Shown piece after piece: positions 25,421 through 34,779 of a stretch of 64,000 nucleotides of DNA. The stretch comes from Peptoclostridium litorale DSM 5388 (GTDB taxonomy: Bacteria; Bacillota; Clostridia; Peptostreptococcales; Peptostreptococcaceae). The notes beneath the pieces were generated by a model, which saw only the letters and a program-made list of their open reading frames with translations, searched no databases and was not told the DNA's origin. Location of the stretch: contig NZ_FSRH01000005.1 in the NCBI RefSeq assembly GCF_900141635.1, forward strand, positions 124,001 through 188,000. The letters are read 5' to 3'. The first letter of the stretch is position 1, and each line of letters starts with the position of its first letter. A program made the position numbers and the translations under genes.

Positions 25421-25843
25421 GTGAAAAAGGAATGCAGCTCAGGAGGAGTGGTAGTATTTGGGAACGCCATATTGCTTTTGAAAAAATATAATGGCGACTG
25501 GGTACTTCCGAAAGGAAAAATAGAATACGGTGAAGAAAAAGACGATGCGGCTCTTAGAGAAGTGAAAGAAGAGGCCGGAGTAAAAGCGGACATAATAAAG
25601 TATCTTGGTGAAATACACTATACGTTCAAAAAAAACTGGGACGATACAAAAATAGTGCACAAGACAGTTTATTGGTACTTGATGAAAGCCAAAAATATGA
25701 ACACGATTCCGCAAAAGGAAGAAGGGTTTATAGATGCCAGATTTGTCCATGTGGACAGGGTATTGGAGCTGGCGAAGTATGACGATGAAAAGGAAATAAT
25801 AAAAGTGGCCCTTGAAGAACTGAAAAAGGGAGACATGAAGTAA
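25421..25843 (+). CDS. Nudix hydrolase
   Basis: 140-residue hydrolase of nucleoside diphosphate-linked compounds. The Nudix box is complete, G-x5-E-x7-REVKEEAG (GKIEYGEEKDDAALREVKEE). An N-terminal SSGGVVVFG strand and WVLPKGKIE fit the MutT/Ap4A-hydrolase type. The GTG start has GGAG 11 bases upstream. It sits between yvcK and whiA, where most clostridia have no gene. The substrate cannot be told. Confidence 0.88.
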   Translation: MKKECSSGGVVVFGNAILLLKKYNGDWVLPKGKIEYGEEKDDAALREVKEEAGVKADIIKYLGEIHYTFKKNWDDTKIVHKTVYWYLMKAKNMNTIPQKEEGFIDARFVHVDRVLELAKYDDEKEIIKVALEELKKGDMK

Positions 25844-25875
25844 AATATTTGATAAACTTGATAAAGGTGATGTAT

Positions 25876-26832
25876 ATGTCGTTTTCGACACAGACAAAAA
25901 ATGAATTGGCAAGGATATTCCCAGAGAGCAGGGAAGAAGTTCTTTCAGAGCTTGCGGCTCTTATAAGGATGAGTGGAACAATACAGCTTGCCGGGTTTAA
26001 AAAATTGAATTTCAAGATTACCACAGAAAATGCGGCAATAGCAAGAAAGATATTTAAAATATTAAAAAATAATTTTGGCATTAACACGGTCATAACAGTA
26101 CAAAAAAGCAACAATTTGAAAAAGAACAACAGCTATGTCATGACTATAACTCATGCCCTTGGAGCGAATGACATACTTGAAAAGGTGAAGATTCTCAAAA
26201 GAGAAGAAGATAGCTTTTATATATCAGATAGGGTTCCTTTTGAAATTCTAGATGGAGAAAGTGCGAAGAGGGCCTATATAAGAGGGGCGTTTTTAGGCTC
26301 GGGTTCAATATCTGATCCTGAAAAGACATACCATATGGAATTTGTAAACAACAACATGAGATTTGCTGAAGATTTTGTTCAGCTTATAAACTCATATGGA
26401 CTAAACTCGAAAATAGTGATGAGAAAAAACAACTATGTGGTTTATATAAAGGAAAGCGAGAATATTTCCGATATACTAAATATAATGGGTGCACACAAGG
26501 CTCTTTTGAGTCTCGAAAACACAAGGATAGTAAAGCAGATGAGAAACGATGTAAACAGGATAGTAAACTGCGAAACTGCAAATCTAAGCAAGACTATAGA
26601 TGCCTCAATAAGACAGATTGAAAACATAAAGTTCATAATAAATAAAGCTGGAATTGACTATCTGCCTCAAAACCTTAAGGAAATAGCAGTGCTGAGGCTT
26701 AAAAATCAAAACTTGAGCCTTAAGGAGCTGGGCCAGATGCTTTCCATACCAATAGGAAAATCAGGGGTCAACCATAGGCTGAGAAAAATAGACAAGATAG
26801 CGGAGAAGCTAAGAGGAGAAGGAGGGGAATAG
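25876..26832 (+). CDS. whiA: DNA-binding protein WhiA
   Basis: WhiA is a DNA-binding protein linked to sporulation in actinobacteria and to chromosome segregation and division in Firmicutes. The 318 residues have an N-terminal LAGLIDADG-derived domain (AYIRGAFLGSGSISDPEKTYHME shortened) and a C-terminal helix-turn-helix (LSLKELGQMLSIPIGKSGVN). AAAGGTGA lies 5 bases before ATG 25876, so the longer frame to 25849 is not needed. It ends 1 base before HPr. Confidence 0.94.
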   Translation: MSFSTQTKNELARIFPESREEVLSELAALIRMSGTIQLAGFKKLNFKITTENAAIARKIFKILKNNFGINTVITVQKSNNLKKNNSYVMTITHALGANDILEKVKILKREEDSFYISDRVPFEILDGESAKRAYIRGAFLGSGSISDPEKTYHMEFVNNNMRFAEDFVQLINSYGLNSKIVMRKNNYVVYIKESENISDILNIMGAHKALLSLENTRIVKQMRNDVNRIVNCETANLSKTIDASIRQIENIKFIINKAGIDYLPQNLKEIAVLRLKNQNLSLKELGQMLSIPIGKSGVNHRLRKIDKIAEKLRGEGGE

Positions 26833-26833
26833 A

Positions 26834-27100
26834 TTGCTGGAAAGAGAATATGTGGTAAATAATGAAGTCGGTTTGCATGCAAGGCCTGCGGCGCTTTTTG
26901 TGCAGTGCACCAATAAATTTCTTTCGGATATATATATACAAAAGGGAAATAAGCGGGTTGACGGAAAGTCTATAATGGGTGTGATGTCTCTGGGAATAGG
27001 GCAGGGAGAAAATATAAAAATAATAGCGGACGGACCGGATGAAAATCAGGCTATAGAAGCGATTGAAAGACTGATACATGAAAGGTTCCTGGATATGTAA
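26834..27100 (+). CDS. ptsH: Phosphocarrier protein HPr
   Basis: The small cytoplasmic phosphocarrier of the PTS is also the catabolite-repression effector once phosphorylated by HprK. The 88 residues include the active-site His15 in GLHARPAAL and the regulatory Ser46 in GKSIMGVMSLG. The TTG start has GGAGGGG 6 bases upstream. It is the last gene of this operon, with a terminator straight after the stop. With both His15 and Ser46 present it is a true HPr and not a Crh form. Confidence 0.95.
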   Translation: MLEREYVVNNEVGLHARPAALFVQCTNKFLSDIYIQKGNKRVDGKSIMGVMSLGIGQGENIKIIADGPDENQAIEAIERLIHERFLDM

Positions 27101-27127
27101 AATCCTCTATAGTAAAGAGGATTTTTT
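27101..27127 (+). terminator. Terminator after HPr
   Basis: AATCCTCT (27101-27108) pairs with AGAGGATT (27116-27123), followed by a T run to 27127. Confidence 0.9.
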
Positions 27128-27335
27128 TAATTGCAGAATAAATGTAATTGTAAGAATACATATATGCTACAAGTTTATTTGAAAATTTTGTTAGAATGAA
27201 TAGTTGCTGGGTAAATATTATTTGAAAGGTTAGTTTCGAAAAGTTTTAAAAAGGGATCTGTAGTCAATTTGAATTCGAAAAGATTCAAAATGAAATGAAA
27301 ATTCAGAACATTTGAGTTTTTTTGAAACTTTTGAA

Positions 27336-27364
27336 TTGTAAAACCAAACAAAACTTGGTATAAT
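27336..27364 (+). promoter_or_regulatory. Promoter of the first alanine symporter gene
   Basis: TTGTAA (27336-27341), 17-base spacer, TATAAT (27359-27364). A 157-base leader follows. A possible long-range stem pairs CAACTGC (27438-27444) with GCAGTTG (27485-27491). Confidence 0.75.
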
Positions 27365-27402
27365 TATTACATGAAAAGGATTTCCTGAGAAGGACTTTTC
27401 GG

Positions 27403-27417
27403 AATTTTCAGAAAACA
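27403..27417. promoter_or_regulatory. CodY-like box, symporter 1
   Basis: AATTTTCAGAAAACA matches the CodY consensus AATTTTCWGAAAATT at 13 of 15 positions, about 40 bases after the -10 box. That fits a roadblock type of repression. A weaker 12/15 match (AAAATTCAGAACATT) lies upstream at about 27297-27311. Confidence 0.55.
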
Positions 27418-27527
27418 CTTTCATATTTAATTCTAAGCAACTGCATTCGTGGATGAACTTATCGAATAATATTTTTATTGAACCGCAGTTGTTTGGATAA
27501 AATTATTTTAACAAAGGGGGAATTATT

Positions 27528-28895
27528 TTGGAAAATTTAAACGCGATCGTTGGTCAAATTAGTGGTTTTTTATGGGGTTGGCCCCTCATAATCTGTCTTC
27601 TTGGAACTCATATTTTCTTAACATTTAGGCTTAGGTTTATCCAAAGGTACATTGGAAAGGCAATAAAGCTTTCTGTAACTAAAGACGAAATGTCTTCAGG
27701 AGACGTTTCGCAGTTTGCGGCACTTGCCACAGCTCTTGCGGCTACAATAGGTACGGGTAACATAGTCGGTGTTGCGACGGCAATATCAATAGGAGGACCT
27801 GGAGCGGTTCTTTGGACATGGCTTACAGGAGTATTCGGTATATCTACAAAGTACGCGGAAGGACTTCTTGCAGTTAAGTACAGAGTTAGGACTAAAGACG
27901 GTACAATGGCAGGTGGACCGATGTACGTTATAGAGCACGGAATGGGCAAGAAATGGCTTGCTGTAATGTTTGCTCTATTTACATCGATAGCGGCGTTTGG
28001 TATAGGAAACATGGTTCAGGCGAACTCGATGGCGGCAATGGTTAACGATACATTCGGAGTTCCAGTGTGGATAACAGGTGCAATCTCAGCAGTGCTTGTT
28101 GCAGCCGTTATATTCGGAGGAGTTCAGAGTATAGCGAAGGTTTGTAACGTACTGGTTCCATTCATGGCACTGTTTTATGTTGTAGGATGTCTTATAATAC
28201 TAGCGATGGGATATGAGACAATACCAGCTTCTATATCTCTTATATTCAGGTCTGCTTTCACAGGACAGGCTGCAATGGGTGGATTCGTAGGATCCACAAT
28301 GATGATGGCATTGAGATTCGGGGTTGCAAGGGGTCTTTTCTCTAACGAGTCGGGACTTGGTTCTGCACCAATAGTTGCAGCGGCGGCCCAGACTAGAAAC
28401 CCTGTAAGACAGGCTCTAGTTTCAGGATCAGCGACATTCTGGGATACAGTTATAATATGTGCGATAACAGGACTTGTTCTTACAAACACAGGCGCATGGC
28501 AGTCGGGCCTTAACGGTGGACTTGTAACTAAGCAGGCATTCGAGACAATACCGGTTATAGGACCTCTAGTTCTTACAATAGGACTTGTGTCGTTCGTTTT
28601 CTCTACAATACTTGGATGGTCATACTACGGTGAAAAAGCTGTGGAATACCTTCTAGGTTCAGGAGTGACAAAAGCGTACAGATCTCTTTGGGTACTATTC
28701 GTATTCCTTGGGTCAATATTCTCGCTAGACCTTGTTTGGAACCTTTCAGACCTTATGAACGGTCTTATGGCTCTTCCAAACCTTATATCACTGTTAGCTC
28801 TAAGTGGAGTACTCGTATCTGAGACTAAAAAGTATCTGTGGGACGACAACATGGATGCGGTAGACGAGACAGAAGCGATAGTTATAAACAAATAA
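27528..28895 (+). CDS. Alanine/glycine:cation symporter family protein, copy 1
   Basis: Sodium-coupled amino-acid importer of the AGCS family in the cytoplasmic membrane. The 455 residues have about ten or eleven hydrophobic helices. Family signatures include TGNIVGVATAISIGGPGAVLW (shortened here), GTMAGGPMYVIEHG, GIGNMVQANSMA and GLFSNESGLGSAPI. The TTG start has AGGGGG upstream. It is 80-90% identical by eye to the gene at 29593. Alanine or glycine is the expected substrate, which suits Stickland fermentation. Frequent CTT, GGA and ACA codons suggest strong expression. Confidence 0.93.
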   Translation: MENLNAIVGQISGFLWGWPLIICLLGTHIFLTFRLRFIQRYIGKAIKLSVTKDEMSSGDVSQFAALATALAATIGTGNIVGVATAISIGGPGAVLWTWLTGVFGISTKYAEGLLAVKYRVRTKDGTMAGGPMYVIEHGMGKKWLAVMFALFTSIAAFGIGNMVQANSMAAMVNDTFGVPVWITGAISAVLVAAVIFGGVQSIAKVCNVLVPFMALFYVVGCLIILAMGYETIPASISLIFRSAFTGQAAMGGFVGSTMMMALRFGVARGLFSNESGLGSAPIVAAAAQTRNPVRQALVSGSATFWDTVIICAITGLVLTNTGAWQSGLNGGLVTKQAFETIPVIGPLVLTIGLVSFVFSTILGWSYYGEKAVEYLLGSGVTKAYRSLWVLFVFLGSIFSLDLVWNLSDLMNGLMALPNLISLLALSGVLVSETKKYLWDDNMDAVDETEAIVINK

Positions 28896-28907
28896 TCTGT
28901 TTTGAAA

Positions 28908-28930
28908 GAGGCCCCGCAGGGGCCTCTTTT
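28908..28930 (+). terminator. Terminator after symporter 1
   Basis: GAGGCCCC-GCA-GGGGCCTCTTTT (28908-28930), 12 bases after the stop. Confidence 0.92.
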
Positions 28931-28960
28931 AATGTTTAGAAGCAGATCATAAAGCAATAT

Positions 28961-29005
28961 AAAACAGCCCTTAATTGACAGTCATGTCATATTAAGGGCT
29001 GTTTT
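28961..29005. terminator. Second long hairpin after symporter 1
   Basis: A 15-base-pair stem (28961-28975 with 28991-29005) continues into an inner TGACA-GTCA-TGTCA hairpin (28976-28989), with one bulged base. It ends in TTTT and begins with AAAA, so it could terminate on either strand. Confidence 0.7.
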
Positions 29006-29298
29006 ATGTGCGGACATGCACAAAAAATATTTAATGCATAGGAGATTATCGAGTAGAAAGGGGGTGCAAATATTTATTGAAAAATATGTGAATAAAAATT
29101 ACGAACATAGAGGGGATTGTTAATAAAAGGGGGTGTCGCAATGGGGAACAAACCCATATAAATAGTAAAAAGCAATATATACAGCTTGAAAACGATGTAG
29201 TTAAAAAAATAACTAAACTTGCATAATTTTGCACCAATTTTCACATCTCTAAATTTTCGGTATTATTCAAAAATTAACTAAAATGAAACCGGATTTGA

Positions 29299-29313
29299 AG
29301 TTTTCAGAAGATT
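29299..29313. promoter_or_regulatory. CodY-like box upstream of symporter 2 promoter
   Basis: AGTTTTCAGAAGATT matches the CodY consensus at 13 of 15 positions and ends 15 bases before the -35 box. Elsewhere in 29006-29592 no gene is supported, only short frames without good starts. Confidence 0.5.
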
Positions 29314-29327
29314 TATGAAGTTTCCGG

Positions 29328-29356
29328 TTGAAAAAAAAGCGTTTTCCTGTTATAAT
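29328..29356 (+). promoter_or_regulatory. Promoter of the second alanine symporter gene
   Basis: TTGAAA (29328-29333), 17-base spacer, TATAAT (29351-29356). The leader to the TTG start is about 230 bases. Confidence 0.75.
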
Positions 29357-29444
29357 AAGAAACTGTAGGGGATGGAAACATTCATTTCACTGGGTTTCGG
29401 CAAGGCGACAAATAAATATGTGTCATGTGTAATATCTGGCAGAA

Positions 29445-29480
29445 ATATTCATTTTACTGAAAATTCAGAAAAATGAATAT
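29445..29480. promoter_or_regulatory. 36-base near-perfect palindrome in symporter 2 leader
   Basis: The left arm 29445-29461 and right arm 29464-29480 pair at 16 of 17 positions, leaving a two-base AA centre (CTGAA-AA-TTCAG core). A 12/15 CodY-like box (AAAATTCAGAAAAAT, 29460-29474) is embedded in it. It may be a protein-binding operator or an RNA hairpin. Confidence 0.5.
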
Positions 29481-29592
29481 ATTTTAGAAATCATGCAATT
29501 TTAATTAATTTTGCTGCCAAAAAAATAACGACACGTAAATTAGTGGCTTGCCGGGTTTGGAATTATACAATATTAAAACTGGAGGGATTGTT

Positions 29593-30957
29593 TTGGAAGC
29601 TTTGAACAACGTGGTTGGACAGATCAGTGGGTTTTTATGGGGTTGGCCGTTGCTTATACTGCTACTTGGAACCCATCTATTTTTAACATTCAGACTTAGA
29701 TTCATCCAAAGATACATAGGAACGGCTATAAAGATTTCCGTTACTAAGGATGAGGATTTTTCTTCGGGAGACGTTTCACAGTTTGCAGCGCTCGCAACAT
29801 CACTTGCGGCTACAATAGGAACAGGTAACATAGTTGGTGTTGCAACGGCAATATCAATAGGAGGACCAGGAGCGGTATTTTGGACTTGGATTACAGGAGT
29901 TCTTGGTATATCTACAAAATACGCAGAAGGACTTCTTGCAGTTAAGTACAGAGTTAAGACTAAAGACGGTACAATGGCAGGCGGACCGATGTACGTTATA
30001 GAGCACGGAATGGGCAAAAAATGGCTTGCAGTATGCTTTGCACTATTCACAGCAATAGCGGCATTCGGTATAGGAAACATGGTTCAGGCGAACTCGATGG
30101 CATCTATGGTTAAAGATACTTTCGGCGTTCCAGTATGGATAACAGGTGCGGTTTCCGCAGTACTTGTTGCATCGGTTATACTTGGTGGAGTTGAAAACAT
30201 AGCAAAGGTATGTAACGTACTAGTTCCATTCATGGCTCTTTTTTATGTAATAGGATGCCTTATAATACTCGCAATGGGATATCAGACAATACCAGCTTCA
30301 ATAGCACTTATACTTAAATCTGCATTCACAGGACAGGCGGCAGCGGGAGGATTCGTAGGATCCACCATGATAATGGCCTTGAGGTTTGGTGTATCAAGAG
30401 GACTTTTCTCAAACGAGTCGGGACTTGGCTCTGCACCTATAGTTGCAGCGGCAGCTCAAACAAGAAACCCTGTAAGACAGGCTCTAGTTTCTGGATCAGC
30501 AACATTTTGGGATACAGTTGTAGTTTGTGCGATAACAGGACTTGTTCTTACAAACACAGGAGCATGGCAGTCAGGACTTGACGGAGGACTTCTTACTAAG
30601 CAGGCATTCTCGACAATACCGGTTATAGGACCTCTAGTTCTTACAATAGGGCTTATATCATTCGTTTTCTCTACAATACTTGGCTGGTCATACTACGGTG
30701 AAAAAGCTATACAGTATCTTCTTGGAGATGGAATAGTTAAGCCTTACAGAGTGCTTTGGGCTATTATGACATTCTTCGGGGCTATATTCTCTCTTGATTT
30801 CGTTTGGAATCTTTCAGACCTTATGAACGGTCTCATGGCACTTCCGAACCTTGTATCACTAATTATGTTAAGTGGAGTTATAGTTTCTGAAACTAAAAAA
30901 TACCTTTGGGATGACAATCTTGACGGTGTAGACGACAGCGAAGACATAGCAGTATAA
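29593..30957 (+). CDS. Alanine/glycine:cation symporter family protein, copy 2
   Basis: Second AGCS-family sodium/amino-acid symporter, of 454 residues. It has the same landmarks as the upstream copy (GTMAGGPMYVIEHG, GIGNMVQANSMA, GLFSNESGLGSAPI) and a very similar acidic C-terminus (WDDNLDGVDDSEDIAV). GGAGGG lies 6 bases before the TTG at 29593, and an in-frame ATG at 29548 lacks a site. Divergence from copy 1 is mostly conservative or in the first 60 residues, so it looks like a tandem duplication. The separate promoter and terminator imply independent control. Confidence 0.93.
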   Translation: MEALNNVVGQISGFLWGWPLLILLLGTHLFLTFRLRFIQRYIGTAIKISVTKDEDFSSGDVSQFAALATSLAATIGTGNIVGVATAISIGGPGAVFWTWITGVLGISTKYAEGLLAVKYRVKTKDGTMAGGPMYVIEHGMGKKWLAVCFALFTAIAAFGIGNMVQANSMASMVKDTFGVPVWITGAVSAVLVASVILGGVENIAKVCNVLVPFMALFYVIGCLIILAMGYQTIPASIALILKSAFTGQAAAGGFVGSTMIMALRFGVSRGLFSNESGLGSAPIVAAAAQTRNPVRQALVSGSATFWDTVVVCAITGLVLTNTGAWQSGLDGGLLTKQAFSTIPVIGPLVLTIGLISFVFSTILGWSYYGEKAIQYLLGDGIVKPYRVLWAIMTFFGAIFSLDFVWNLSDLMNGLMALPNLVSLIMLSGVIVSETKKYLWDDNLDGVDDSEDIAV

Positions 30958-30975
30958 TAAAATTGGAATTTACAG

Positions 30976-31002
30976 GCCGCCTTAAAAAGGCGGCTTATTT
31001 TT
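30976..31002 (+). terminator. Terminator after symporter 2
   Basis: GCCGCCTT-AAA-AAGGCGGC (30976-30994) followed by TTATTTTT. Confidence 0.9.
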
Positions 31003-31134
31003 GTTTACTCAATATGTCTCTATTTGGGCTTGTAGCAAATAACTATTTGAATGCTTCTATAGTATGAGTTAATATATATATAGAAGAGTTTTTGCAGCTA
31101 AGGGATAATATCCCTAACGAGAGGAGAAAAATTT

Positions 31135-34100
31135 TTGAAGGAGAACATAGAATTTGTCCATCTTCATGTACACACCCAATACAGCCTTCTGGATGGATTT
31201 TCAAGGATAGACAAGTTGATTGAAAGGGCCAAGGAACTTGGAATGAGTTCATTGGCAATAACAGATCACGGGTGTATGTTTGGCGTGATAGACTTTTACA
31301 AGAAGGCCATTAAAGAGGGGATAAAGCCCATAATAGGCTGTGAAGTCTATAATGCAACAAGGGGTATGGATGATAAGGAGCCCCATTATGACAGATTCCC
31401 AGGCCATCTGATACTGCTGGCGAAAAACATGACTGGATATAAAAATCTTATAAAACTGGTGTCGCTGGGATATACGAGAGGTTTTTACTACAAACCTCGG
31501 ATAGATTTTAAAATACTGGAAAAATACAGTGAAGGACTCATATGCACAAGTGCCTGTCTTGCAGGCGACATACAGCAGCTCATATTAAAGGGAAACTACT
31601 ACAAGGCAAAAAGGGTTGCCGAGAGGCTGAATTCAATATTTGGACAGGGGAATTTTTACCTTGAGATACAAGACCACGGCATAAAGGAAGAAAAACACGT
31701 GAACATGTCGCTTCTGAGAATGTCAAAGGAAACTGGCATACCGCTTGTGGCTACAAATGACGTTCACTATGTGAAAAGGGAAGATTCACAGAATCACGAC
31801 ATTCTTCTTTGCATACAGACTGGTAAAACAGTAAGCGATGAAAACAGAATGAAATTTCCAACTAATGAGTTTTATCTCAAGTCGCCTCAGGAAATGGCCG
31901 CTGAATTTAAAAAATTTCCGGGGGCTGTTGAAAACAGCGTGAAAATAGCAAAGATGTGTGAGCTTGAATTCGATTTCAACCAGATACACCTTCCGGAATT
32001 TGACGTTCCACCGGAATACTCAAAGGCTCAGTACTTTATAGAGCTTTGCAGGAAGGGCCTCGAAAAAAAGGTTGGAAAGGGAAACAAGGAGTACGAGGAA
32101 AGGCTTGAATATGAGATAAATGTAATTCAGGAAATGGGATATGTGGAGTATTTCCTCATAGTCTGGGACTTCATCAAATTTGCAAAAGGCAAAGACATAA
32201 TGGTAGGGCCTGGAAGAGGGTCTGCGGCAGGGTCTCTGGTTTCGTACGTGCTGGAGATAACTGATATAGATCCGCTGAAGTACGGGCTTATATTTGAAAG
32301 ATTTTTGAATCCAGAAAGGGTTTCAATGCCGGATATAGATATAGATTTTTGCTATGAAAGACGTGAGGAAGTAATAGACTATGTAAAGCAGAAGTATGGA
32401 GAGGACCATGTCGCACAGATCATAACATTTGGAACGCTAGGCGCAAAAGCGGCAATAAGGGATGTCGGCAGAGTCCTGGACATAGCGTATTCGGATGTAG
32501 ACAAGATAGCAAAGCAAATACCTTTCGCTATTGGCATGAACATAGACAAGGCTCTTGAGGTGAATCCGGAGCTTCGAAAAATGTATGAAGGCCAGAAAGA
32601 GGTAAAGAGCATAGTGGATACTTCAAGGGAGCTTGAAGGGCTTCCAAGACATGCATCGACACATGCGGCGGGGGTTGTTATATCAAAGGATACGGTTGAC
32701 AGCTACGTTCCGCTTTACATGCATGAACAGTCGGTGACCACGCAGTTCCCTATGACAACGCTTGAAGAGCTAGGTCTTTTGAAAATGGACTTTCTGGGTC
32801 TCAGAACCCTTACGGTAATAAGGGATGCAATAGAAAACATAAGAGTAGCAGGCGGCGATAAAATAGATTTTGAAAACAGCTGCTACGATGACAGGAAGGT
32901 ATATGAGCTTCTCAGTTCGGGAAACACTATGGGTGTATTCCAGCTTGAGGGCAAGGGCATGAGGCAGTTCATGAAAGAGCTAAAGCCCGATAATTTCGAG
33001 GACATAGTTGCCGGAATCTCACTTTACAGACCAGGCCCTATGGATTCGATTCCGACATATATAAGAAACAAGAACAATACAGAAGCTGTTGAATACCTGC
33101 ATAAAAAAATGGAGCCAATACTGAATGTCACTTATGGATGTCTTGTATACCAGGAGCAAGTAATGCAGACGGTAAGGGATCTTGCAGGGTACTCGTATGG
33201 AAGAAGTGACATAGTGAGGCGTGCCATGGGCAAAAAGAAAATGGACGTCATGGAAAAGGAAAGACAGTATTTCATACATGGAAAGACAAATGAAAATGGC
33301 AATATAGAGATAGAGGGCTGCGTCAGAAATGGAGTGCCTGAGGATATTGCAGACAAGATATATAACGACATGATAGATTTTGCAAAATATGCATTCAACA
33401 AATCCCATGCTGCCGCATATGGAGTGCTTGCATACCAGACGGCATACCTAAAGGCCCATTATCCTGTAGAATTCATGGCTGCTCTTATGACCAGCATAAT
33501 GGGAAATACAGATAAAGTGGTCCAGTATATAAGGGACTGCGGTGAGATGGGAATAGAAGTGCTAAAGCCTGACATTAACAAGAGCTTTAGAAAGTTTGCC
33601 GTTGAAGATGGAAACATAAGATTTGGGCTTGCGGCAGTTAAAAATGTAGGAGAAAAGGTAATAGACGCAATAGTCGAAGAAAGAGAAAAGTCTGGGCAGT
33701 TCAAAAACTTTGTGGATTTTTGCAAGAGGGTGGATTCTAAGGACCTCAACAAGAGGGTCATTGAATCGCTTATAAAGTGTGGGGCTTTTGAAGGGCTCCA
33801 CGAAAACAGGGCGCAGCTAATGGCGGGGTATGAAAAAATACTGGACAGCATAGTGTCTGACAGAAAGAAAAACCTTTCGGGACAGATATCGCTGTTTGAC
33901 ATGATACAAAACAATGTAAATAAAAAAAGAGGCGATGAATATACGCTGCCGGATGTTGAAGAGTTTAATGAAAGGGACAGGCTCTTCATGGAAAAAGAAG
34001 TTCTGGGGCTTTATGTGAGTGGACATCCACTTTCTGAATACACAAAAGAGATAGCGCTTAATGCAAGTATTACAACAGAGGAAATCAATGAAGCTTCCGA

Positions 34101-34617
34101 GGATCATGAAAAAGCACTTAGAATGGACAATAAGAGCGTAAGGCTTGGAGGAATGATTGCTGGCAAAACAGTCAAAACTACGAAAAACCACAGTATTATG
34201 GCATTTGCGCAAATAGAGGATATGTATTCATCTGTTGAAGTTATAATTTTTCCGAGAGTTTACGAAAAATATATGGATATTATAGATGAAGATTCAATTG
34301 TGTATGTCGAGGGAACGCTTACGGTAAAGGAAGATGAGGGAATAAAGATAATAGCACAAAAATTCGAGCAGGTGAAAAAGATGGACTGCAGAGGATTTTA
34401 TATCAAACTTGAAAGCATAGATGAAAAGGAGACAATAGGGAAAATAGACGAGATACTCAGAAATTTTGAAGGTACGTCGCCCGTATTCATATACGGAGAA
34501 AAGGAAAAGCGCCTTTTCAAGTCGAAATCGGGAGTGAAAGTTAGAATAAATGAACAATTAAAAAAAGAGATAGGCACAGTGATAGGAAAAGAGAATATTA
34601 GGGTAAAAGAATTATAA
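31135..34617 (+). CDS. dnaE: DNA polymerase III subunit alpha
   Basis: Replicative C-family DNA polymerase of 1160 residues, the usual DnaE length. The N-terminal PHP domain opens with HLHVHTQYSLLDG. The polymerase active site PDIDIDF is at 399-405, preceded by GPGRGSAAGSLVSY. AYNKSHAAAYG-type fingers (FAKYAFNKSHAAAYG) follow, then a helix-hairpin-helix region and an OB-fold (VRLGGMIAGKTVKTTKNHS) toward the C-terminus. There is no 3'-5' exonuclease insertion, so it is not PolC. TTG start with GAGGAG 8 bases upstream. dnaE-pfkA-pyk order is conserved in clostridia. Confidence 0.96.
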   Translation: MKENIEFVHLHVHTQYSLLDGFSRIDKLIERAKELGMSSLAITDHGCMFGVIDFYKKAIKEGIKPIIGCEVYNATRGMDDKEPHYDRFPGHLILLAKNMTGYKNLIKLVSLGYTRGFYYKPRIDFKILEKYSEGLICTSACLAGDIQQLILKGNYYKAKRVAERLNSIFGQGNFYLEIQDHGIKEEKHVNMSLLRMSKETGIPLVATNDVHYVKREDSQNHDILLCIQTGKTVSDENRMKFPTNEFYLKSPQEMAAEFKKFPGAVENSVKIAKMCELEFDFNQIHLPEFDVPPEYSKAQYFIELCRKGLEKKVGKGNKEYEERLEYEINVIQEMGYVEYFLIVWDFIKFAKGKDIMVGPGRGSAAGSLVSYVLEITDIDPLKYGLIFERFLNPERVSMPDIDIDFCYERREEVIDYVKQKYGEDHVAQIITFGTLGAKAAIRDVGRVLDIAYSDVDKIAKQIPFAIGMNIDKALEVNPELRKMYEGQKEVKSIVDTSRELEGLPRHASTHAAGVVISKDTVDSYVPLYMHEQSVTTQFPMTTLEELGLLKMDFLGLRTLTVIRDAIENIRVAGGDKIDFENSCYDDRKVYELLSSGNTMGVFQLEGKGMRQFMKELKPDNFEDIVAGISLYRPGPMDSIPTYIRNKNNTEAVEYLHKKMEPILNVTYGCLVYQEQVMQTVRDLAGYSYGRSDIVRRAMGKKKMDVMEKERQYFIHGKTNENGNIEIEGCVRNGVPEDIADKIYNDMIDFAKYAFNKSHAAAYGVLAYQTAYLKAHYPVEFMAALMTSIMGNTDKVVQYIRDCGEMGIEVLKPDINKSFRKFAVEDGNIRFGLAAVKNVGEKVIDAIVEEREKSGQFKNFVDFCKRVDSKDLNKRVIESLIKCGAFEGLHENRAQLMAGYEKILDSIVSDRKKNLSGQISLFDMIQNNVNKKRGDEYTLPDVEEFNERDRLFMEKEVLGLYVSGHPLSEYTKEIALNASITTEEINEASEDHEKALRMDNKSVRLGGMIAGKTVKTTKNHSIMAFAQIEDMYSSVEVIIFPRVYEKYMDIIDEDSIVYVEGTLTVKEDEGIKIIAQKFEQVKKMDCRGFYIKLESIDEKETIGKIDEILRNFEGTSPVFIYGEKEKRLFKSKSGVKVRINEQLKKEIGTVIGKENIRVKEL

Positions 34618-34627
34618 ATTTTAAAAC

Positions 34628-34672
34628 AAAGCTGAAAAAGACTGTCGGAATTTGATTGTCATTTTCAGCTTT
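34628..34672 (+). terminator. Hairpin after dnaE
   Basis: AAAGCTGAAAA (34628-34638) pairs perfectly with TTTTCAGCTTT (34662-34672) around a 23-base loop. There is no real T run, so termination may be weak. Confidence 0.5.
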
Positions 34673-34779
34673 AAATTCTTGCGATAATCAAAAAAATAAG
34701 TTTTCAATGGAATTCTGGAGCATTGTATTTTGGATGCTGAATAACGATTGATAAAAAATATTTTTGTACGACTGCCCGC

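Noticed and set aside
27129-27527. Glycine riboswitch or T-box leader before the alanine symporters
   Set aside because: No glycine aptamer core, T-box sequence or specifier-loop architecture could be found in either leader. CodY-like boxes explain regulation better.
28908-29005. Miniature inverted-repeat element after symporter 1
   Set aside because: The two hairpins are typical tandem terminators. No target-site duplication or second copy was seen in the window.
29006-29298. Small genes in the gap between the two symporters, for example frames near 29078 and 29130
   Set aside because: Starts and ribosome sites do not coincide, and the peptides are short and unlike any recognised family.
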